DNA of 64,000 bases from Polynucleobacter sp. AP-Kolm-20A-A1 (GTDB lineage Bacteria; Pseudomonadota; Gammaproteobacteria; Burkholderiales; Burkholderiaceae). Position 1 is the stretch's first letter; each line of letters opens with the position of its first letter. This document shows, piece by piece, positions 47,570 to 57,525 of the stretch. The position numbers and the translations under genes were made by a program. Location: NCBI RefSeq assembly GCF_018688315.1, contig NZ_CP061315.1, positions 186,001 through 250,000 of the forward strand. Reading direction: 5' to 3'. Under the pieces are notes generated by a model. That model was given only the letters and a program-made list of their open reading frames with translations. It ran no database searches and was not told the origin of the DNA.

Positions 47570-48631
47570 ATGGTTAAAGTCGACGCCTTGCAAACGCATC
47601 TCAAGTCACTGGGCTCGGGAGCTGCAATTTTGCCCTTATATATTTTTAGTGGTGATGAGCCGCTGTTGATGATGGAGGCAATGGATGCCTTGCGCTTGGC
47701 AGCGAAGAAGTTGGGATTTACTGAGCGCGAAGTCATGCTTCAAGAGCGTGGTTTTGATTGGAGCGCTTTAATGAACGCTGGCCAAACCATGTCTTTATTT
47801 GGGGATAAGCGTTGGGTAGAGTTACGCATTCCGACTGGTAAGCCTGGGCGCGATGGTGCCGATGCTTTAAAGCAGTTCGCTGCGCAAATTGCTTCTCAAT
47901 CAAATGGCCCGGATGGTCCTGACACTTTGGTTTGTATCGTTTTGCCTCGCTTAGATGGTAAGACAAAAACTTCTGCATGGTTTAGCGCTCTAGAGGATGC
48001 GGGCATGGCTATTCAGATAGATTCTTTGGATCGCAGCCATCTACCGCACTGGATTGCCGGAAGACTGAAAAAGCAAAGCCAAGAGGTTGAGGCGGGTCCA
48101 GAAGGTCAGCGTGCTTTGGAGTTTATTGCTGACCAAGTGGAGGGTAATTTGATTGCAGCCCATCAAGAAATCTTAAAACTAGGCTTGCTGTATCCCGCTG
48201 GAAAGCTGACTGAAGAGCAAATTCGTTCTTCAATACTAAAAGTAGCTCGCTATAACGTTTTTGAGTTAACTGAAGCCATGTTGGCAGGGGACTTGGCAAG
48301 GTTAAATCGCATGCTCGATGGCTTAAAAGGAGAGGGTGAGCCTTTGGTTTTGATTCTTTGGAGCGTAACGGAAGAGCTTCGGATACTATCTAAATTAAAG
48401 GCTGCAAGTGATGCGGGCGAGTCTGTCCAGCAATTGATGCGAGCGAATCGAATTTGGGGAAATAAAGAACGTTTATACCCGGCTGCCCTAAGGCGTGTGC
48501 AGCCACTCAAATTGCGCAAAGCAATGCAGGTGGCAGCAGGTTTAGACCGTCAATCAAAGGGTCTATACGCGGCAGATTTGCCGGCAGATCCTTGGGATGG
48601 TTTGCGTTTGGTTGGAAATTTATTGCGGTAA
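47570..48631 (+). CDS. holA: DNA polymerase III delta subunit
   Basis: Clamp-loader subunit that opens the beta clamp. 353 aa, AAA+-like fold: Ile-Phe-Ser-Gly-Asp-Glu-Pro-Leu-Leu near the start, then Asn-Val-Phe-Glu-Leu-Thr-Glu-Ala-Met-Leu-Ala-Gly-Asp in the collar region. Weakly conserved family, but position after lptE agrees. Confidence 0.92.
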   Translation: MVKVDALQTHLKSLGSGAAILPLYIFSGDEPLLMMEAMDALRLAAKKLGFTEREVMLQERGFDWSALMNAGQTMSLFGDKRWVELRIPTGKPGRDGADALKQFAAQIASQSNGPDGPDTLVCIVLPRLDGKTKTSAWFSALEDAGMAIQIDSLDRSHLPHWIAGRLKKQSQEVEAGPEGQRALEFIADQVEGNLIAAHQEILKLGLLYPAGKLTEEQIRSSILKVARYNVFELTEAMLAGDLARLNRMLDGLKGEGEPLVLILWSVTEELRILSKLKAASDAGESVQQLMRANRIWGNKERLYPAALRRVQPLKLRKAMQVAAGLDRQSKGLYAADLPADPWDGLRLVGNLLR

Positions 48632-48673
48632 GCGGATTTACGGCTAAAAAATAAGTGATTTAGAAAGTTAGAA

Positions 48674-49951
48674 ATGAGCTCATCAATTCACAACATGATG
48701 CAAGATATTGGGCAGCGAGCGCGAAGCGCTTCACGTGCGATGGCGCGCGCATCAAGCGAACAGAAGAATCAGGCTTTATTGCATATTGCTAAAGTAGTTC
48801 GCCAAAAAGCTGGTGAGATTCAGAAGACAAACCAAGTGGATGTTGATCGCGCTCAAGCAAATGGTCAAGATGCCGCTTTTGTGGATCGTTTAACGATGAC
48901 GCCTAAAACCATTGAGACGATGGCTTTGGGTTTGGAGCAAATTGTTTCTTTGGAAGACCCCATTGGGAAAATTACGCCACTTCAAAAGCAGGCATCTGGT
49001 ATTGAGCTTGGTCAGATGCGCGTTCCACTCGGAGTGATTGGCATCATTTATGAATCTCGTCCAAACGTGACGATTGATGCAGCCGCATTATGTTTGAAGT
49101 CAGGCAATGCAGTGATATTGCGAGGTGGTTCTGAAGCGATTGACTCGAACACCCTATTGGCACAAATTATTCAAGAGGGCTTGGCTGCTGCAGGACTACC
49201 TAAAGATGCCGTGCAGGTAGTAACCACAACTGATCGTGCTGCCGTGGGTGAAATGATTACCATGACGCAGTTTATTGACGTTATCGTGCCACGCGGTGGT
49301 AAGAGTTTGATTGCGCGCCTCATGGCCCAAGCACGTGTACCGATGATTAAGCATTTGGATGGTATTTGCCATACCTATATTGATGCTGATGCAGATGTTG
49401 CAATGGCGGTGAAGGTTTGCGATAACGCGAAGACTCAGCGCTATGCGCCATGTAATGCAATGGAAACCTTGCTGGTGAATCAAAGCATCGCAGAACAAGT
49501 TTTACCAATCCTTTGCAAAATCTACCAAGATAAAGGTGTGGAGTTGCGGGTAGATGGTTTGACACGTAAAACTTTGGAAGCTTCAGGTTTCAAGGATTTA
49601 GTCGATGCCACTGAAGAGGATTGGCAGACCGAATATCTAGCACCGATTCTATCGATTAAGACTGTGGCAAATATGGATGAAGCCATGGATCATATTGAAC
49701 GTTTTGGTAGTAAGCATACCGATGCCATCATTACTAACAATAAAGAAAAAGCTGATCGATTTCTACGTGAGGTAGATAGTGCTAGCGTGATGGTGAACGC
49801 CAGCACCCGCTTTGCCGATGGTTTTGAATATGGCTTGGGCGCTGAGATTGGGATTTCGAATGATAAGTTGCATGCCCGCGGCCCTGTTGGTTTAGATGGT
49901 TTAACTTCACTGAAGTATGTCGTCATGGGTCATGGCGAGATTCGTACTTAA
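48674..49951 (+). CDS. proA: Glutamate-5-semialdehyde dehydrogenase (gamma-glutamyl phosphate reductase)
   Basis: Second step of proline synthesis, using the product of ProB. 425 aa aldehyde-dehydrogenase-fold enzyme: [27 protein letters not shown], and the catalytic Cys in Thr-Gln-Arg-Tyr-Ala-Pro-Cys-Asn. Separate from proB, which is about 42 kb upstream in this window. Confidence 0.97.
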   Translation: MSSSIHNMMQDIGQRARSASRAMARASSEQKNQALLHIAKVVRQKAGEIQKTNQVDVDRAQANGQDAAFVDRLTMTPKTIETMALGLEQIVSLEDPIGKITPLQKQASGIELGQMRVPLGVIGIIYESRPNVTIDAAALCLKSGNAVILRGGSEAIDSNTLLAQIIQEGLAAAGLPKDAVQVVTTTDRAAVGEMITMTQFIDVIVPRGGKSLIARLMAQARVPMIKHLDGICHTYIDADADVAMAVKVCDNAKTQRYAPCNAMETLLVNQSIAEQVLPILCKIYQDKGVELRVDGLTRKTLEASGFKDLVDATEEDWQTEYLAPILSIKTVANMDEAMDHIERFGSKHTDAIITNNKEKADRFLREVDSASVMVNASTRFADGFEYGLGAEIGISNDKLHARGPVGLDGLTSLKYVVMGHGEIRT

Positions 49952-49977
49952 GACATACATTACAGGACGAATGACAC

Positions 49978-50403
49978 ATGACTAACGCTTACCTTTGGGT
50001 CAAAACATTTCATATTGTGTTTATCACTTCATGGTTTGCTGGACTGTTTTATCTTCCACGGATCTTTGTAAATTTAGCCGATGAAAAAAATGCTGAGGCA
50101 AATACAAGGCTCCTGGGAATGGCCGATAGACTCTTTCGGTTTATGACTATCCTGGCGGTTCCAGCAGTTTTGTTGGGCTTAACACTTTGGCTTTACTTTG
50201 GAATCGGCGCTGGCGATGTTTGGATGCATGCGAAGTTGTTCTTTGTCATTTTGGTAATTGGATATCACCATGCATGCTGGAGTCTATTGAAAAAGTTCCG
50301 CGCAGGTTTAAATACCAAATCGGGTGTTTGGTATCGCTGGTTTAATGAAGTGCCGGTGATCTTGTTGGTGGTGATTGTGGCGTTGGTGCTTTTTAAGCCC
50401 TAG
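49978..50403 (+). CDS. hemJ: HemJ-like/CopD-family membrane protein (protoporphyrinogen oxidase candidate)
   Basis: 141 aa with four membrane helices. Conserved His residues: Lys-Thr-Phe-His-Ile-Val-Phe near residue 12, Met-His-Ala-Lys-Leu in helix 3, Gly-Tyr-His-His just after; Trp-Phe-Ala-Gly-Leu-Phe-Tyr-Leu-Pro-Arg and Phe-Asn-Glu-Val-Pro-Val-Ile-Leu-Leu match HemJ as I know it. HemJ oxidises protoporphyrinogen IX in haem synthesis. An ATG 7 bases upstream is out of play because of an immediate stop. The gene lies close to hemL. Confidence 0.85.
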   Translation: MTNAYLWVKTFHIVFITSWFAGLFYLPRIFVNLADEKNAEANTRLLGMADRLFRFMTILAVPAVLLGLTLWLYFGIGAGDVWMHAKLFFVILVIGYHHACWSLLKKFRAGLNTKSGVWYRWFNEVPVILLVVIVALVLFKP

Positions 50404-50459
50404 GTCGCGACTAGCCCCCTTTATTTTTAATTTGTACCTTTACTTAGACTGTTAGCCCC

Positions 50460-51932
50460 ATGAGATTTTTTGTTGTTTGCCCAGGTGGTTTAGAAATACC
50501 GCTTGCACAGGAGCTTGCAGAGATTGCTGGTCGACCAGATTCCAAGGCGCTAGGCGCTTGGGTGATTGACCCAACCCCTACTAGTCCTACCGGTGGAATT
50601 GGCTTGGCAGCGCCAATCTCAGCAGCTATGGCACTTAATCTTCATTCTCGTATTGCTAGTCGCGTGCTGTTGCAGATGGCGCAGGCGCCCTATAGACAAG
50701 AAGAGGATTTATATAAGCTTGCGAGTGGTTTGGCATGGGAGGACTGGTTTACCTCCAAGCAAACATTGCGTGTTGATGTGACCGCACATCGTTCGCCGCT
50801 GAAAAGTTTGAACTTTGCAACCCTCAAAATTAAAGATGCCATTGTGGATCGTTTGCGCGATGTCACAGGCGATCGCCCAAGTATTGATACGGCTTTTCCA
50901 GATGTCAGAGTGCAGGCGCATTTAACTGCAACGCAGATCACGATTTATCTAGACACCTCAGGCGAAGCTTTATTTAAGCGTGGCTGGCGTGATGAAAAAG
51001 GCGACGCTCCTTTAAAGGAAAATTTAGCTGCAGGTATTTTGTCGATTACTGGATGGCAACCTGGTCAGTCCTTATTTGACCCGATGTGCGGTAGTGGCAC
51101 TTTTCTGATTGAGGCTGCACAGAAGGCATTAGCCATCCCCCCAGGAGCGATTCGGGCGGGCATGTATGGCAACGATGCCAAGCCAAGTCGCTTGGCTTAT
51201 CGCCCGCTGATTACCTCTGCCGAGGGTTTTGGTTTTCAGAGGCTTAAGCCTTTTAATGAGTCAGCTGAGCAAAAGCGCTGGGTTGATTTAAAAGAGGCCG
51301 CATTAGCGCAGATGATGGACAAGCGAAAACAGTTCCCTACTGTTGAATCACTCAAAATTAGTGGTGGCGATATTAATGAAAAATTAGTTGCCATGTATCA
51401 AGGTAATTGGCAAAGAGCGCAGCTGCCTGATCAACCAGTAGTGCGCCAGGTGGATGCATTGTCTGCTAAACCACCAGGAAATACACACGAGGGTGTCATG
51501 CTGTTGAACCCTCCCTATGGCGAGCGCTTGGTGATTAAAGGTGGACGCGGTCAAGATCGTGCCACCCAAGATTCGCGTGATGGGGCTTACGATGCTGAGG
51601 AGCCAGAGAGCCGTTTTGAGCTTAATTTAGAAACAGGTCGACAGAGTGCAAAGCGTTCAAGCCGTGAGTCCTTGAAGAAGTTACAAGCGCAAGAAGAGCA
51701 AGATCCGAAGTTTGTTGAGTTCTTGCGTCAGTTTGGTCAGCATCTGAAGGATGCGTTTGGTGGTTGGAATATCTTTGTATTGACTGCTGATATGGCTCTT
51801 CCAGGACAACTGCGCATCAAAGAGTCAAAGCGCACCCCATTATTTAATGGGCCTCTTGAATGTCGATTGTTCAAATTTGAGATGCACCTCAAGCGCCCGG
51901 AGCCTAAGTCATCAGATGAGGCTGGGGCATAA
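50460..51932 (+). CDS. THUMP-domain class I SAM-dependent RNA methyltransferase (RlmL-like)
   Basis: 490 aa. N-terminal ferredoxin-like and THUMP part, then a Rossmann methyltransferase with Asp-Pro-Met-Cys-Gly-Ser-Gly-Thr-Phe near residue 204 and the catalytic Asn-Pro-Pro-Tyr-Gly-Glu-Arg near 345. This corresponds to the N-terminal half of RlmL, which makes m2G2445 in 23S rRNA; the RlmK half is absent, as usual in betaproteobacteria. A charged linker of about 60 residues (Asp/Arg/Gln/Glu) interrupts the fold after the NPPYGER motif. Confidence 0.85.
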   Translation: MRFFVVCPGGLEIPLAQELAEIAGRPDSKALGAWVIDPTPTSPTGGIGLAAPISAAMALNLHSRIASRVLLQMAQAPYRQEEDLYKLASGLAWEDWFTSKQTLRVDVTAHRSPLKSLNFATLKIKDAIVDRLRDVTGDRPSIDTAFPDVRVQAHLTATQITIYLDTSGEALFKRGWRDEKGDAPLKENLAAGILSITGWQPGQSLFDPMCGSGTFLIEAAQKALAIPPGAIRAGMYGNDAKPSRLAYRPLITSAEGFGFQRLKPFNESAEQKRWVDLKEAALAQMMDKRKQFPTVESLKISGGDINEKLVAMYQGNWQRAQLPDQPVVRQVDALSAKPPGNTHEGVMLLNPPYGERLVIKGGRGQDRATQDSRDGAYDAEEPESRFELNLETGRQSAKRSSRESLKKLQAQEEQDPKFVEFLRQFGQHLKDAFGGWNIFVLTADMALPGQLRIKESKRTPLFNGPLECRLFKFEMHLKRPEPKSSDEAGA

Positions 51933-52007
51933 GCCTAAAAGAATCTAAGCGTTTTAAAATAAAAAGAATTAATTATTCAGTTGCTAGAAAAAGCGGAGAA
52001 CTACGGG

Positions 52008-52178
52008 ATGGAATTTAAAACTTATATGTGTTTGATCTGTGGCTGGGTCTACGACGAAGCGGCTGGATTACCGGATGAAGGTATTGCTCCGGGAACTCTC
52101 TGGAAAGATGTTCCTATGAATTGGACATGCCCTGAGTGCGGCGCTCGCAAAGAAGATTTTGAAATGATGGCTATTTAA
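52008..52178 (+). CDS. Rubredoxin
   Basis: 56 aa, the classical size, from ATG 52008; the longer TTG start at 51981 adds residues not found in rubredoxins. Single Fe bound by two Cys-x2-Cys pairs: Cys-Leu-Ile-Cys-Gly-Trp-Val-Tyr-Asp and Cys-Pro-Glu-Cys-Gly. Small soluble electron carrier; partner not evident here. Thirteen bases before hemL, perhaps co-transcribed. Confidence 0.95.
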   Translation: MEFKTYMCLICGWVYDEAAGLPDEGIAPGTLWKDVPMNWTCPECGARKEDFEMMAI

Positions 52179-52191
52179 TTGGGATGCAACT

Positions 52192-53493
52192 GTGGCAAAA
52201 GTAAATCAAAACGACGTTTTATTTGAGCGTGCACAAAAGACGATTCCTGGGGGTGTGAATTCTCCAGTAAGGGCTTTTCGTCAGGTGGGCGGTACACCCC
52301 GTTTTGTTTCTAGAGCTAAGGGCGCCTATTTTTGGGATGCTGAAGATAAGTGCTATATCGACTTAATCATGTCATGGGGTCCAATGATTGTGGGTCATGC
52401 TAATCCTGAAGTAGTCGAGGCTGTGCAGAAGGCTGCTGAGACTAGTTTTAGTTATGGCGCTCCTACAGAAGGCGAGATTGAGTTGGCAGAACGTATCTGT
52501 GCGCTCATGCCTAGCGTTGAGCAAGTGCGCATGGTTTCTAGCGGCACCGAGGCAACGATGAGCGCATTGCGTTTGGCGCGTGGCTATACCGGTCGCGATC
52601 TAATTATTAAGTTTGAAGGTTGCTATCACGGCCATGCTGATAGTCTCTTGGTAAAAGCCGGCTCCGGTTTACTAACTTTTGCTGATTCAACCCAGAATGC
52701 ACCGTCATCAAGTGGCGTACCTCAAGATGTTGTGAAGCACACTCTAGTGCTGCCTTATAACGATGTCGCTGCTATTGAAGAGGTATTTAAAAAACAAGGC
52801 GATCACATTGCTGCGGTGATCCTCGAGCCGATTGCCGGCAATATGAATTTGATTCAGCCTTCTAAAGAGTTCTTGGCAGCCATTCGCAATCTAACTCATC
52901 AGTATGGTAGCGTCTTAATTTATGACGAAGTAATGACTGGGTTCAGGGTGGCATTAGGTGGCGCTCAATCCCTGCAGGGCATTACGCCTGACCTGACATG
53001 TTTGGGCAAGGTGATGGGCGGTGGTATGCCCATGGCTGCCTTTGGTGGCAAAAAAGAAATAATGTCCAAGCTCGCGCCATTAGGTGGCGTCTATCAAGCG
53101 GGTACTTTATCTGGTAATCCAGTTGCAGTGGCCTCGGGATTAAAGACTTTGGAGATTATTGCTCGTGAAGGTTTTTATGAATGCTTAACCGGTCAAACAG
53201 AAAAGCTCATGACTGGCTTAAGGCAGGCAGCTGATCAAGCGGGCGTGCCTTTTGCGGTTGATAGTGTCGGCGGCATGTTTGGATTCTATTTTGCCAAAGA
53301 AGTGCCACGCACTTTTGAGGCAGTTACCAAAACTGATATTGAAGCTTTTAAGAGGTTCTTTCATCTCATGTTGGACCAAGGTGTGTATTTGGCGCCGTCA
53401 GCCTATGAGGCAGGCTTCACTTCGATTGCGCATGACAACGATGTAGTCAATGCCATCATTGCAGCTGCAAAAACTTCTTTTAAGAATCTTTAA
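52192..53493 (+). CDS. hemL: Glutamate-1-semialdehyde 2,1-aminomutase
   Basis: PLP enzyme that makes 5-aminolevulinate for haem. 433 aa: [11 protein letters not shown] near the start, Tyr-Asp-Glu-Val-Met-Thr-Gly-Phe-Arg, and PLP-binding Lys in [11 protein letters not shown]. Start codon is GTG at 52192; the ATG 8 bases before it is followed in frame by a stop. Confidence 0.97.
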   Translation: MAKVNQNDVLFERAQKTIPGGVNSPVRAFRQVGGTPRFVSRAKGAYFWDAEDKCYIDLIMSWGPMIVGHANPEVVEAVQKAAETSFSYGAPTEGEIELAERICALMPSVEQVRMVSSGTEATMSALRLARGYTGRDLIIKFEGCYHGHADSLLVKAGSGLLTFADSTQNAPSSSGVPQDVVKHTLVLPYNDVAAIEEVFKKQGDHIAAVILEPIAGNMNLIQPSKEFLAAIRNLTHQYGSVLIYDEVMTGFRVALGGAQSLQGITPDLTCLGKVMGGGMPMAAFGGKKEIMSKLAPLGGVYQAGTLSGNPVAVASGLKTLEIIAREGFYECLTGQTEKLMTGLRQAADQAGVPFAVDSVGGMFGFYFAKEVPRTFEAVTKTDIEAFKRFFHLMLDQGVYLAPSAYEAGFTSIAHDNDVVNAIIAAAKTSFKNL

Positions 53494-53505
53494 GAAATAC
53501 GCTAA

Positions 53506-54345
53506 TTACATTCTGAGTGGCTGGTCATAACCATCCACCTGAATGATCTCTAGATTTTTCTGATCCCGATTCGAGTCTGAAATTTCCATGGCGGTGAGTT
53601 TCCCGCCCCACACGCAACCGGTATCCAAGCCAATCACATTGTCATGTCTTAGTAGGCCTAGCGTGGACCAATGGCCGAAATAAATCAAAGTGTCAGCAGT
53701 TTTTCTTTTGGGCGCCTGGAACCATGGCAGATAACCCTTAGGTCCATTTTCTAGACCTTCTGAACTTTCAAATTCCATTTGGCCACTGGGGGTGCAAAAA
53801 CGCATTCTTGTTAAGGCATTGGTAATCACGCGCAAACGCTCATACCCTTTTAGGGTGCTACTCCACTTATTGGGAGTATTGCCATACATATTGCTCAGAA
53901 ATTCTTTATAAGACTTGCTGCGCAGCGCCTTTTCTACTTCTTGTGCGCATTCAATTGTTTGCTGGAGATCCCATTGAGGCAGAGCGCCGGCATGAACGGT
54001 TAATACGTTGCCATTACTTAAAGCCATCGGCCGATGTCGAATCCATTCGATGAGCTCAGCGCGATCAGGTGCCTTGAGAATACTATCAACGGTATCTAAG
54101 CCCTTGGTATTGCGTAGGCCTGCATCAATGGCTAGAAGATGCAAATCATGATTACCAAGAATGCATTCGGCACGGCCCGATTCTTGAAGGGATTTGAGTT
54201 GCCTGAGCGCACCTAGCGAATCGGGCCCGCGATTAACTAAATCCCCCAAGAAAATCATTTTCGATTTCTTGGGAAGTTTCTTAACGAGGGCTTTGAGAGA
54301 GGGCGCACATCCTTGTACGTCACCTATAGCGTAGATCTTGCTCAT
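53506..54345 (-). CDS. apaH: Bis(5-prime-nucleosyl)-tetraphosphatase, symmetrical
   Basis: Hydrolyses Ap4A to two ADP and can remove Np4 caps from RNA. 279 aa calcineurin-like phosphatase with all metal motifs: Gly-Asp-Val-Gln-Gly-Cys, Gly-Asp-Leu-Val-Asn-Arg-Gly-Pro-Asp-Ser and Gly-Asn-His-Asp-Leu-His. It follows phrB on the same strand with 36 bases between. Together with RppH it supplies 5-prime mRNA decapping. Confidence 0.95.
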   Translation of the reverse strand: MSKIYAIGDVQGCAPSLKALVKKLPKKSKMIFLGDLVNRGPDSLGALRQLKSLQESGRAECILGNHDLHLLAIDAGLRNTKGLDTVDSILKAPDRAELIEWIRHRPMALSNGNVLTVHAGALPQWDLQQTIECAQEVEKALRSKSYKEFLSNMYGNTPNKWSSTLKGYERLRVITNALTRMRFCTPSGQMEFESSEGLENGPKGYLPWFQAPKRKTADTLIYFGHWSTLGLLRHDNVIGLDTGCVWGGKLTAMEISDSNRDQKNLEIIQVDGYDQPLRM

Positions 54346-54381
54346 GCCTTATCTTAAAGCTTAAAGCTCCGACCTTATTTG

Positions 54382-55857
54382 TTATTCACTGATTTTTTTG
54401 ACCACGCTGTAACGAACCAGCGTTTTCTTGCGCGCTTCATCATGGTCTACTACGGGCTGAGGATAGTCGCGTCCCAGCACAACCCCTGCAGCTTCTAGCT
54501 CAATATGGCCAGCCTTCCATGGGGCATGAATCGACTTTTTAGAGAGTTTTTCCAGTTGAGGTAGGTAGCGACGGATAAATTTACCCTCTGGATCAAATTT
54601 CTCAGATTGGGTGATGGGATTAAAGATGCGGAAGTAGGGTTGCGCATCGCAGCCAGAAGACGATGCCCACTGCCATCCACCATTATTTGAAGAGAACTCA
54701 AAGTCATTGAGGTGCTCAGCAAAGTACGCTTCACCCCAGCGCCAATCAATTCCTAGATCTTTTGTGAGAAAGCTGGCTACAACCATACGCAGGCGATTGT
54801 GCATATAGCCACTTTGATTGAGTTGATGCATAGCGGCATCCACTAATGGATAGCCAGTTTTTCCTTCACACCAGGCAGTAAATAGTTTCTTGGCATGAGC
54901 ACCACTTTCCCAGACGATATTGTCATAGTCTGGCTTAAAAGAAACGCCATCAGCTAAACGAGGATGGTTGGCCAAAATCATGAAATAAAAATCACGCCAA
55001 ATGAGTTCGCTCAGCCAAATCGTTGCGCCCATGCTGCCTGCTAACATACGTCGATGAGCTTCGCGCACTAGGCCTCGAATCGAGAGCATGCCAAAGCGCA
55101 AATGCGTTGAGAGATAGCTCACGCCTTTAATTGCCGGAAAGTCTCTGCCAATTTGGTATTGATCAATTCGGGGAAGAAAGTCCTCAAGAAAGTCTTGGCC
55201 ACCCTCTGAGCCAGGCGGCAAGTAGGTTTGGATGCCGGTTGGGCAAAATCCCATCGATTCCAATGAAGGTATTGGCGTGTCTAGTTTTTTGGGGATGGAT
55301 GCATATTGGCCCTTAGCAGGGGAGCATACATATGCTGCTAAATCTTTTTCTTGCAGTGTTTTAAGCCAATTGTTTTTGTATGGCGTAAAAATTGAAAAGA
55401 CTGTATTCGAGTTGGTCAGAATTTCTTTTTTCTCGAAGATAACCTGATCTTTAAAGTCTTTAAATTGAATGTCTGATTTTTCAAGTACGGCTTTGACGAT
55501 ATCGTCTCTAGCAATAGCCGATGGCTCGTAATCGTGATTCACAAATACAGCATTAACCCCCAGCTCTTTAGCAATTTTAGGGATACATTCTGTAGGCTTA
55601 CCAAATTGAACGATCAGTCCACCACCTTGCTTGCGTAGCGCTTCATCAATTTGCTGTAATCCTTGCCAAATAAAATCTACTCGACGGTCATGCTTTAAGC
55701 CCTTGTCGTCTAAATCACCCTTGAGGAGTGGTTTTAGGATTTCGGTATCAAAGATAAAGGTCAGCCAGACTTGCTTGCTCTCCTTGAGTGCGTGGTGGAG
55801 GGCGGCATTGTCATAAAGACGAAGATCACGGCGGAGCCAAACAAGAGCTTTTTGCAT
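54382..55857 (-). CDS. phrB: Deoxyribodipyrimidine photo-lyase
   Basis: Light-driven repair of cyclobutane pyrimidine dimers, FAD-dependent. 491 aa; N-terminal photolyase domain (Val-Trp-Leu-Arg-Arg-Asp-Leu-Arg-Leu-x-Asp-Asn), C-terminal FAD domain with Leu-Ile-Trp-Arg-Asp-Phe-Tyr and Trp-Arg-Trp-Gly-Glu-x-Tyr-Phe-Ala-x-x-Leu-x-Asp plus Asn-Asn-Gly-Gly-Trp-Gln-Trp. The CPD class I pattern is complete. Consistent with life in sunlit water, which is inference. Confidence 0.94.
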   Translation of the reverse strand: MQKALVWLRRDLRLYDNAALHHALKESKQVWLTFIFDTEILKPLLKGDLDDKGLKHDRRVDFIWQGLQQIDEALRKQGGGLIVQFGKPTECIPKIAKELGVNAVFVNHDYEPSAIARDDIVKAVLEKSDIQFKDFKDQVIFEKKEILTNSNTVFSIFTPYKNNWLKTLQEKDLAAYVCSPAKGQYASIPKKLDTPIPSLESMGFCPTGIQTYLPPGSEGGQDFLEDFLPRIDQYQIGRDFPAIKGVSYLSTHLRFGMLSIRGLVREAHRRMLAGSMGATIWLSELIWRDFYFMILANHPRLADGVSFKPDYDNIVWESGAHAKKLFTAWCEGKTGYPLVDAAMHQLNQSGYMHNRLRMVVASFLTKDLGIDWRWGEAYFAEHLNDFEFSSNNGGWQWASSSGCDAQPYFRIFNPITQSEKFDPEGKFIRRYLPQLEKLSKKSIHAPWKAGHIELEAAGVVLGRDYPQPVVDHDEARKKTLVRYSVVKKISE

Positions 55858-55925
55858 AGCCCCTATCTTATGGTTTATTGAGAAAAAGTGCTTGTTTGAA
55901 TTGTTATTTCTGTAAAATAGATTCT

Positions 55926-56570
55926 ATGACCTCTGCTAAAAAAGCACCCTCTGCTTCAGATATAGCGCCTTCGCCAGAGTCATCAATTTCCTTTTCAGCC
56001 GATCATTTGGCTAATCAATTATTGGTTGCCATGCCAGGCATGGTAGACCCCAATTTTGCTGGTTCCGTAATCTATCTTTTCGAGCACACCGAGAGGGGTG
56101 CCATGGGTCTGGTGGTGAATAGACCGACAGAGGTCGATCTAGCAACACTGTTTGACAAAATCGAGCTCAAATTAGAAATTGCACCCTTATTAGATCAGCC
56201 TGTTTATTTTGGCGGCCCTGTGCAAATCGAACGCGGCTTTGTTCTGCACGAATCCAACCCCAATCTTTCTTACAGCTCTTCCTTAGTAATTCCGGGCGGC
56301 CTCACGATGACCACATCCAAAGATGTTCTCGAGGCAGTGGCAATTGGCAATGGTCCCAGAAAATTCTTAATGACTTTAGGCTATGCGGGTTGGGGTGCGG
56401 GACAGCTTGAGGAAGAGATCACTGCAAACGGCTGGATCAATGTTCCAGTTTCGCGCGAACAAATGAGTGAAGTAATTTTTAATACGCCATTTAGTCAGCG
56501 TTATCAAAAAGCCATGAGTCATCTGGGGTTTGATTTATCCGACCTATCTGGTGAGACAGGTCATGCTTAA
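55926..56570 (+). CDS. YqgE/AlgH family protein
   Basis: 214 aa from ATG 55926; the longer start at 55878 reads through an unrelated Cys-rich segment. Family core: Leu-Val-Ala-Met-Pro-Gly-Met-x-Asp-Pro-x-Phe and Gly-Gly-Pro-Val with Tyr-Ala-Gly-Trp-Gly-x-Gly-Gln-Leu-Glu-x-Glu. Function not firmly known. It is in the conserved yqgE-ruvX-pyrR-pyrB row, 15 bases before ruvX. Confidence 0.9.
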   Translation: MTSAKKAPSASDIAPSPESSISFSADHLANQLLVAMPGMVDPNFAGSVIYLFEHTERGAMGLVVNRPTEVDLATLFDKIELKLEIAPLLDQPVYFGGPVQIERGFVLHESNPNLSYSSSLVIPGGLTMTTSKDVLEAVAIGNGPRKFLMTLGYAGWGAGQLEEEITANGWINVPVSREQMSEVIFNTPFSQRYQKAMSHLGFDLSDLSGETGHA

Positions 56571-56585
56571 TCGAGCTCTCTGCTG

Positions 56586-56978
56586 ATGAGTGAGCCCATT
56601 ACAGTCATGGCTTTTGACTACGGCACTCGGCGAGTTGGTGTTGCAGTAGGCAATTCAGTGAGTAGAAGCGGTCAGGCATTAAAAACGATAGCCGCTCCCA
56701 ATCTTGATGAACTGTTCCGTGAAATTGAGGGTCTTCTGAAGGAGTGGGGGCCAAATCAACTAGTCGTTGGTCTTCCCATGCATCCTGATGGCACTGCGCA
56801 TGAGATGACCGCGAAAGCGAAGCGCTTTGGGAATCAGCTGCATGGACGCTTTAGCCTGCCCGTAGCTTGGGTGGATGAGCGTTATACATCGGCAGTTTTA
56901 GAGGGCAAACCTGAGATGCGGGACAATCTAGATGCACAGTCTGCCGCGCTGATTCTGGAGCAATATTTTGCGGGTTAA
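56586..56978 (+). CDS. ruvX: Putative pre-16S rRNA nuclease / Holliday junction resolvase-like YqgF
   Basis: 130 aa RNase H-fold protein. Conserved acidic sites: Ala-Phe-Asp-Tyr-Gly-Thr-Arg-Arg-Val-Gly-Val-Ala near residue 11, Val-Val-Gly-Leu-Pro in the middle, and Val-Asp-Glu-Arg-Tyr-Thr-Ser and Asp-Ala-Gln-Ser-Ala near the end. YqgF matures the 5-prime end of 16S rRNA in E. coli. Second in the yqgE-ruvX-pyrR-pyrB row. Confidence 0.94.
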   Translation: MSEPITVMAFDYGTRRVGVAVGNSVSRSGQALKTIAAPNLDELFREIEGLLKEWGPNQLVVGLPMHPDGTAHEMTAKAKRFGNQLHGRFSLPVAWVDERYTSAVLEGKPEMRDNLDAQSAALILEQYFAG

Positions 56979-57024
56979 GGCTTGAGAAGTTTGATTGGTT
57001 ATTACATAGTGTTGGAACTGAAGA

Positions 57025-57525
57025 ATGAACGCTGAACCGTTATATAAAAAGTTATTAGAAAATTTACGCAAGAGAGCACAGCATGGTCCTTTTGAGTTGG
57101 TCGGCTTAGCAATGGGTGGAGCATGGATCGCAGAGCGCCTTGCAAAAGATCTAGGCTTGCCATACTTTGGTGTTATTAATGTTGCTTTCCATCGCGATGA
57201 TTACGCTGAGAAGGGTATGACTGCATTGCGTACAGCTAGTACTATGCCAACCCACTTGCCATTCGATGTCAATGGATCTAGTGTCATTTTGATTGACGAT
57301 GTTTTATTAACTGGTAGAACACTTCGGGCAGCACTCAATGAATTATTTGATTTTGGTCGCCCAGCTCAAGTTGAGCTCATGGTCTTGGCTGATCGCGGTA
57401 AGCGCGAGCTTCCTGTCAGTGCAGATTTTGTGGCTGAGCACGTTCAAGTCCCTGAGCAACAAATTTTAGTTTTAGAAAAAGATGCAGCTGGCAATTTCAG
57501 CTTTCAGTTAGAGGAGCGAGTTTAA
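57025..57525 (+). CDS. pyrR: PyrR-type uracil phosphoribosyltransferase/regulator
   Basis: 166 aa with the PRPP-binding motif [13 protein letters not shown] near residue 92. In Gram-positives PyrR also attenuates pyr transcription by binding mRNA; no obvious attenuator was seen in the pyrB leader here, since pyrB overlaps pyrR by one base. So it is probably mainly an enzyme, by inference. Translationally coupled to pyrB. Confidence 0.92.
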   Translation: MNAEPLYKKLLENLRKRAQHGPFELVGLAMGGAWIAERLAKDLGLPYFGVINVAFHRDDYAEKGMTALRTASTMPTHLPFDVNGSSVILIDDVLLTGRTLRAALNELFDFGRPAQVELMVLADRGKRELPVSADFVAEHVQVPEQQILVLEKDAAGNFSFQLEERV

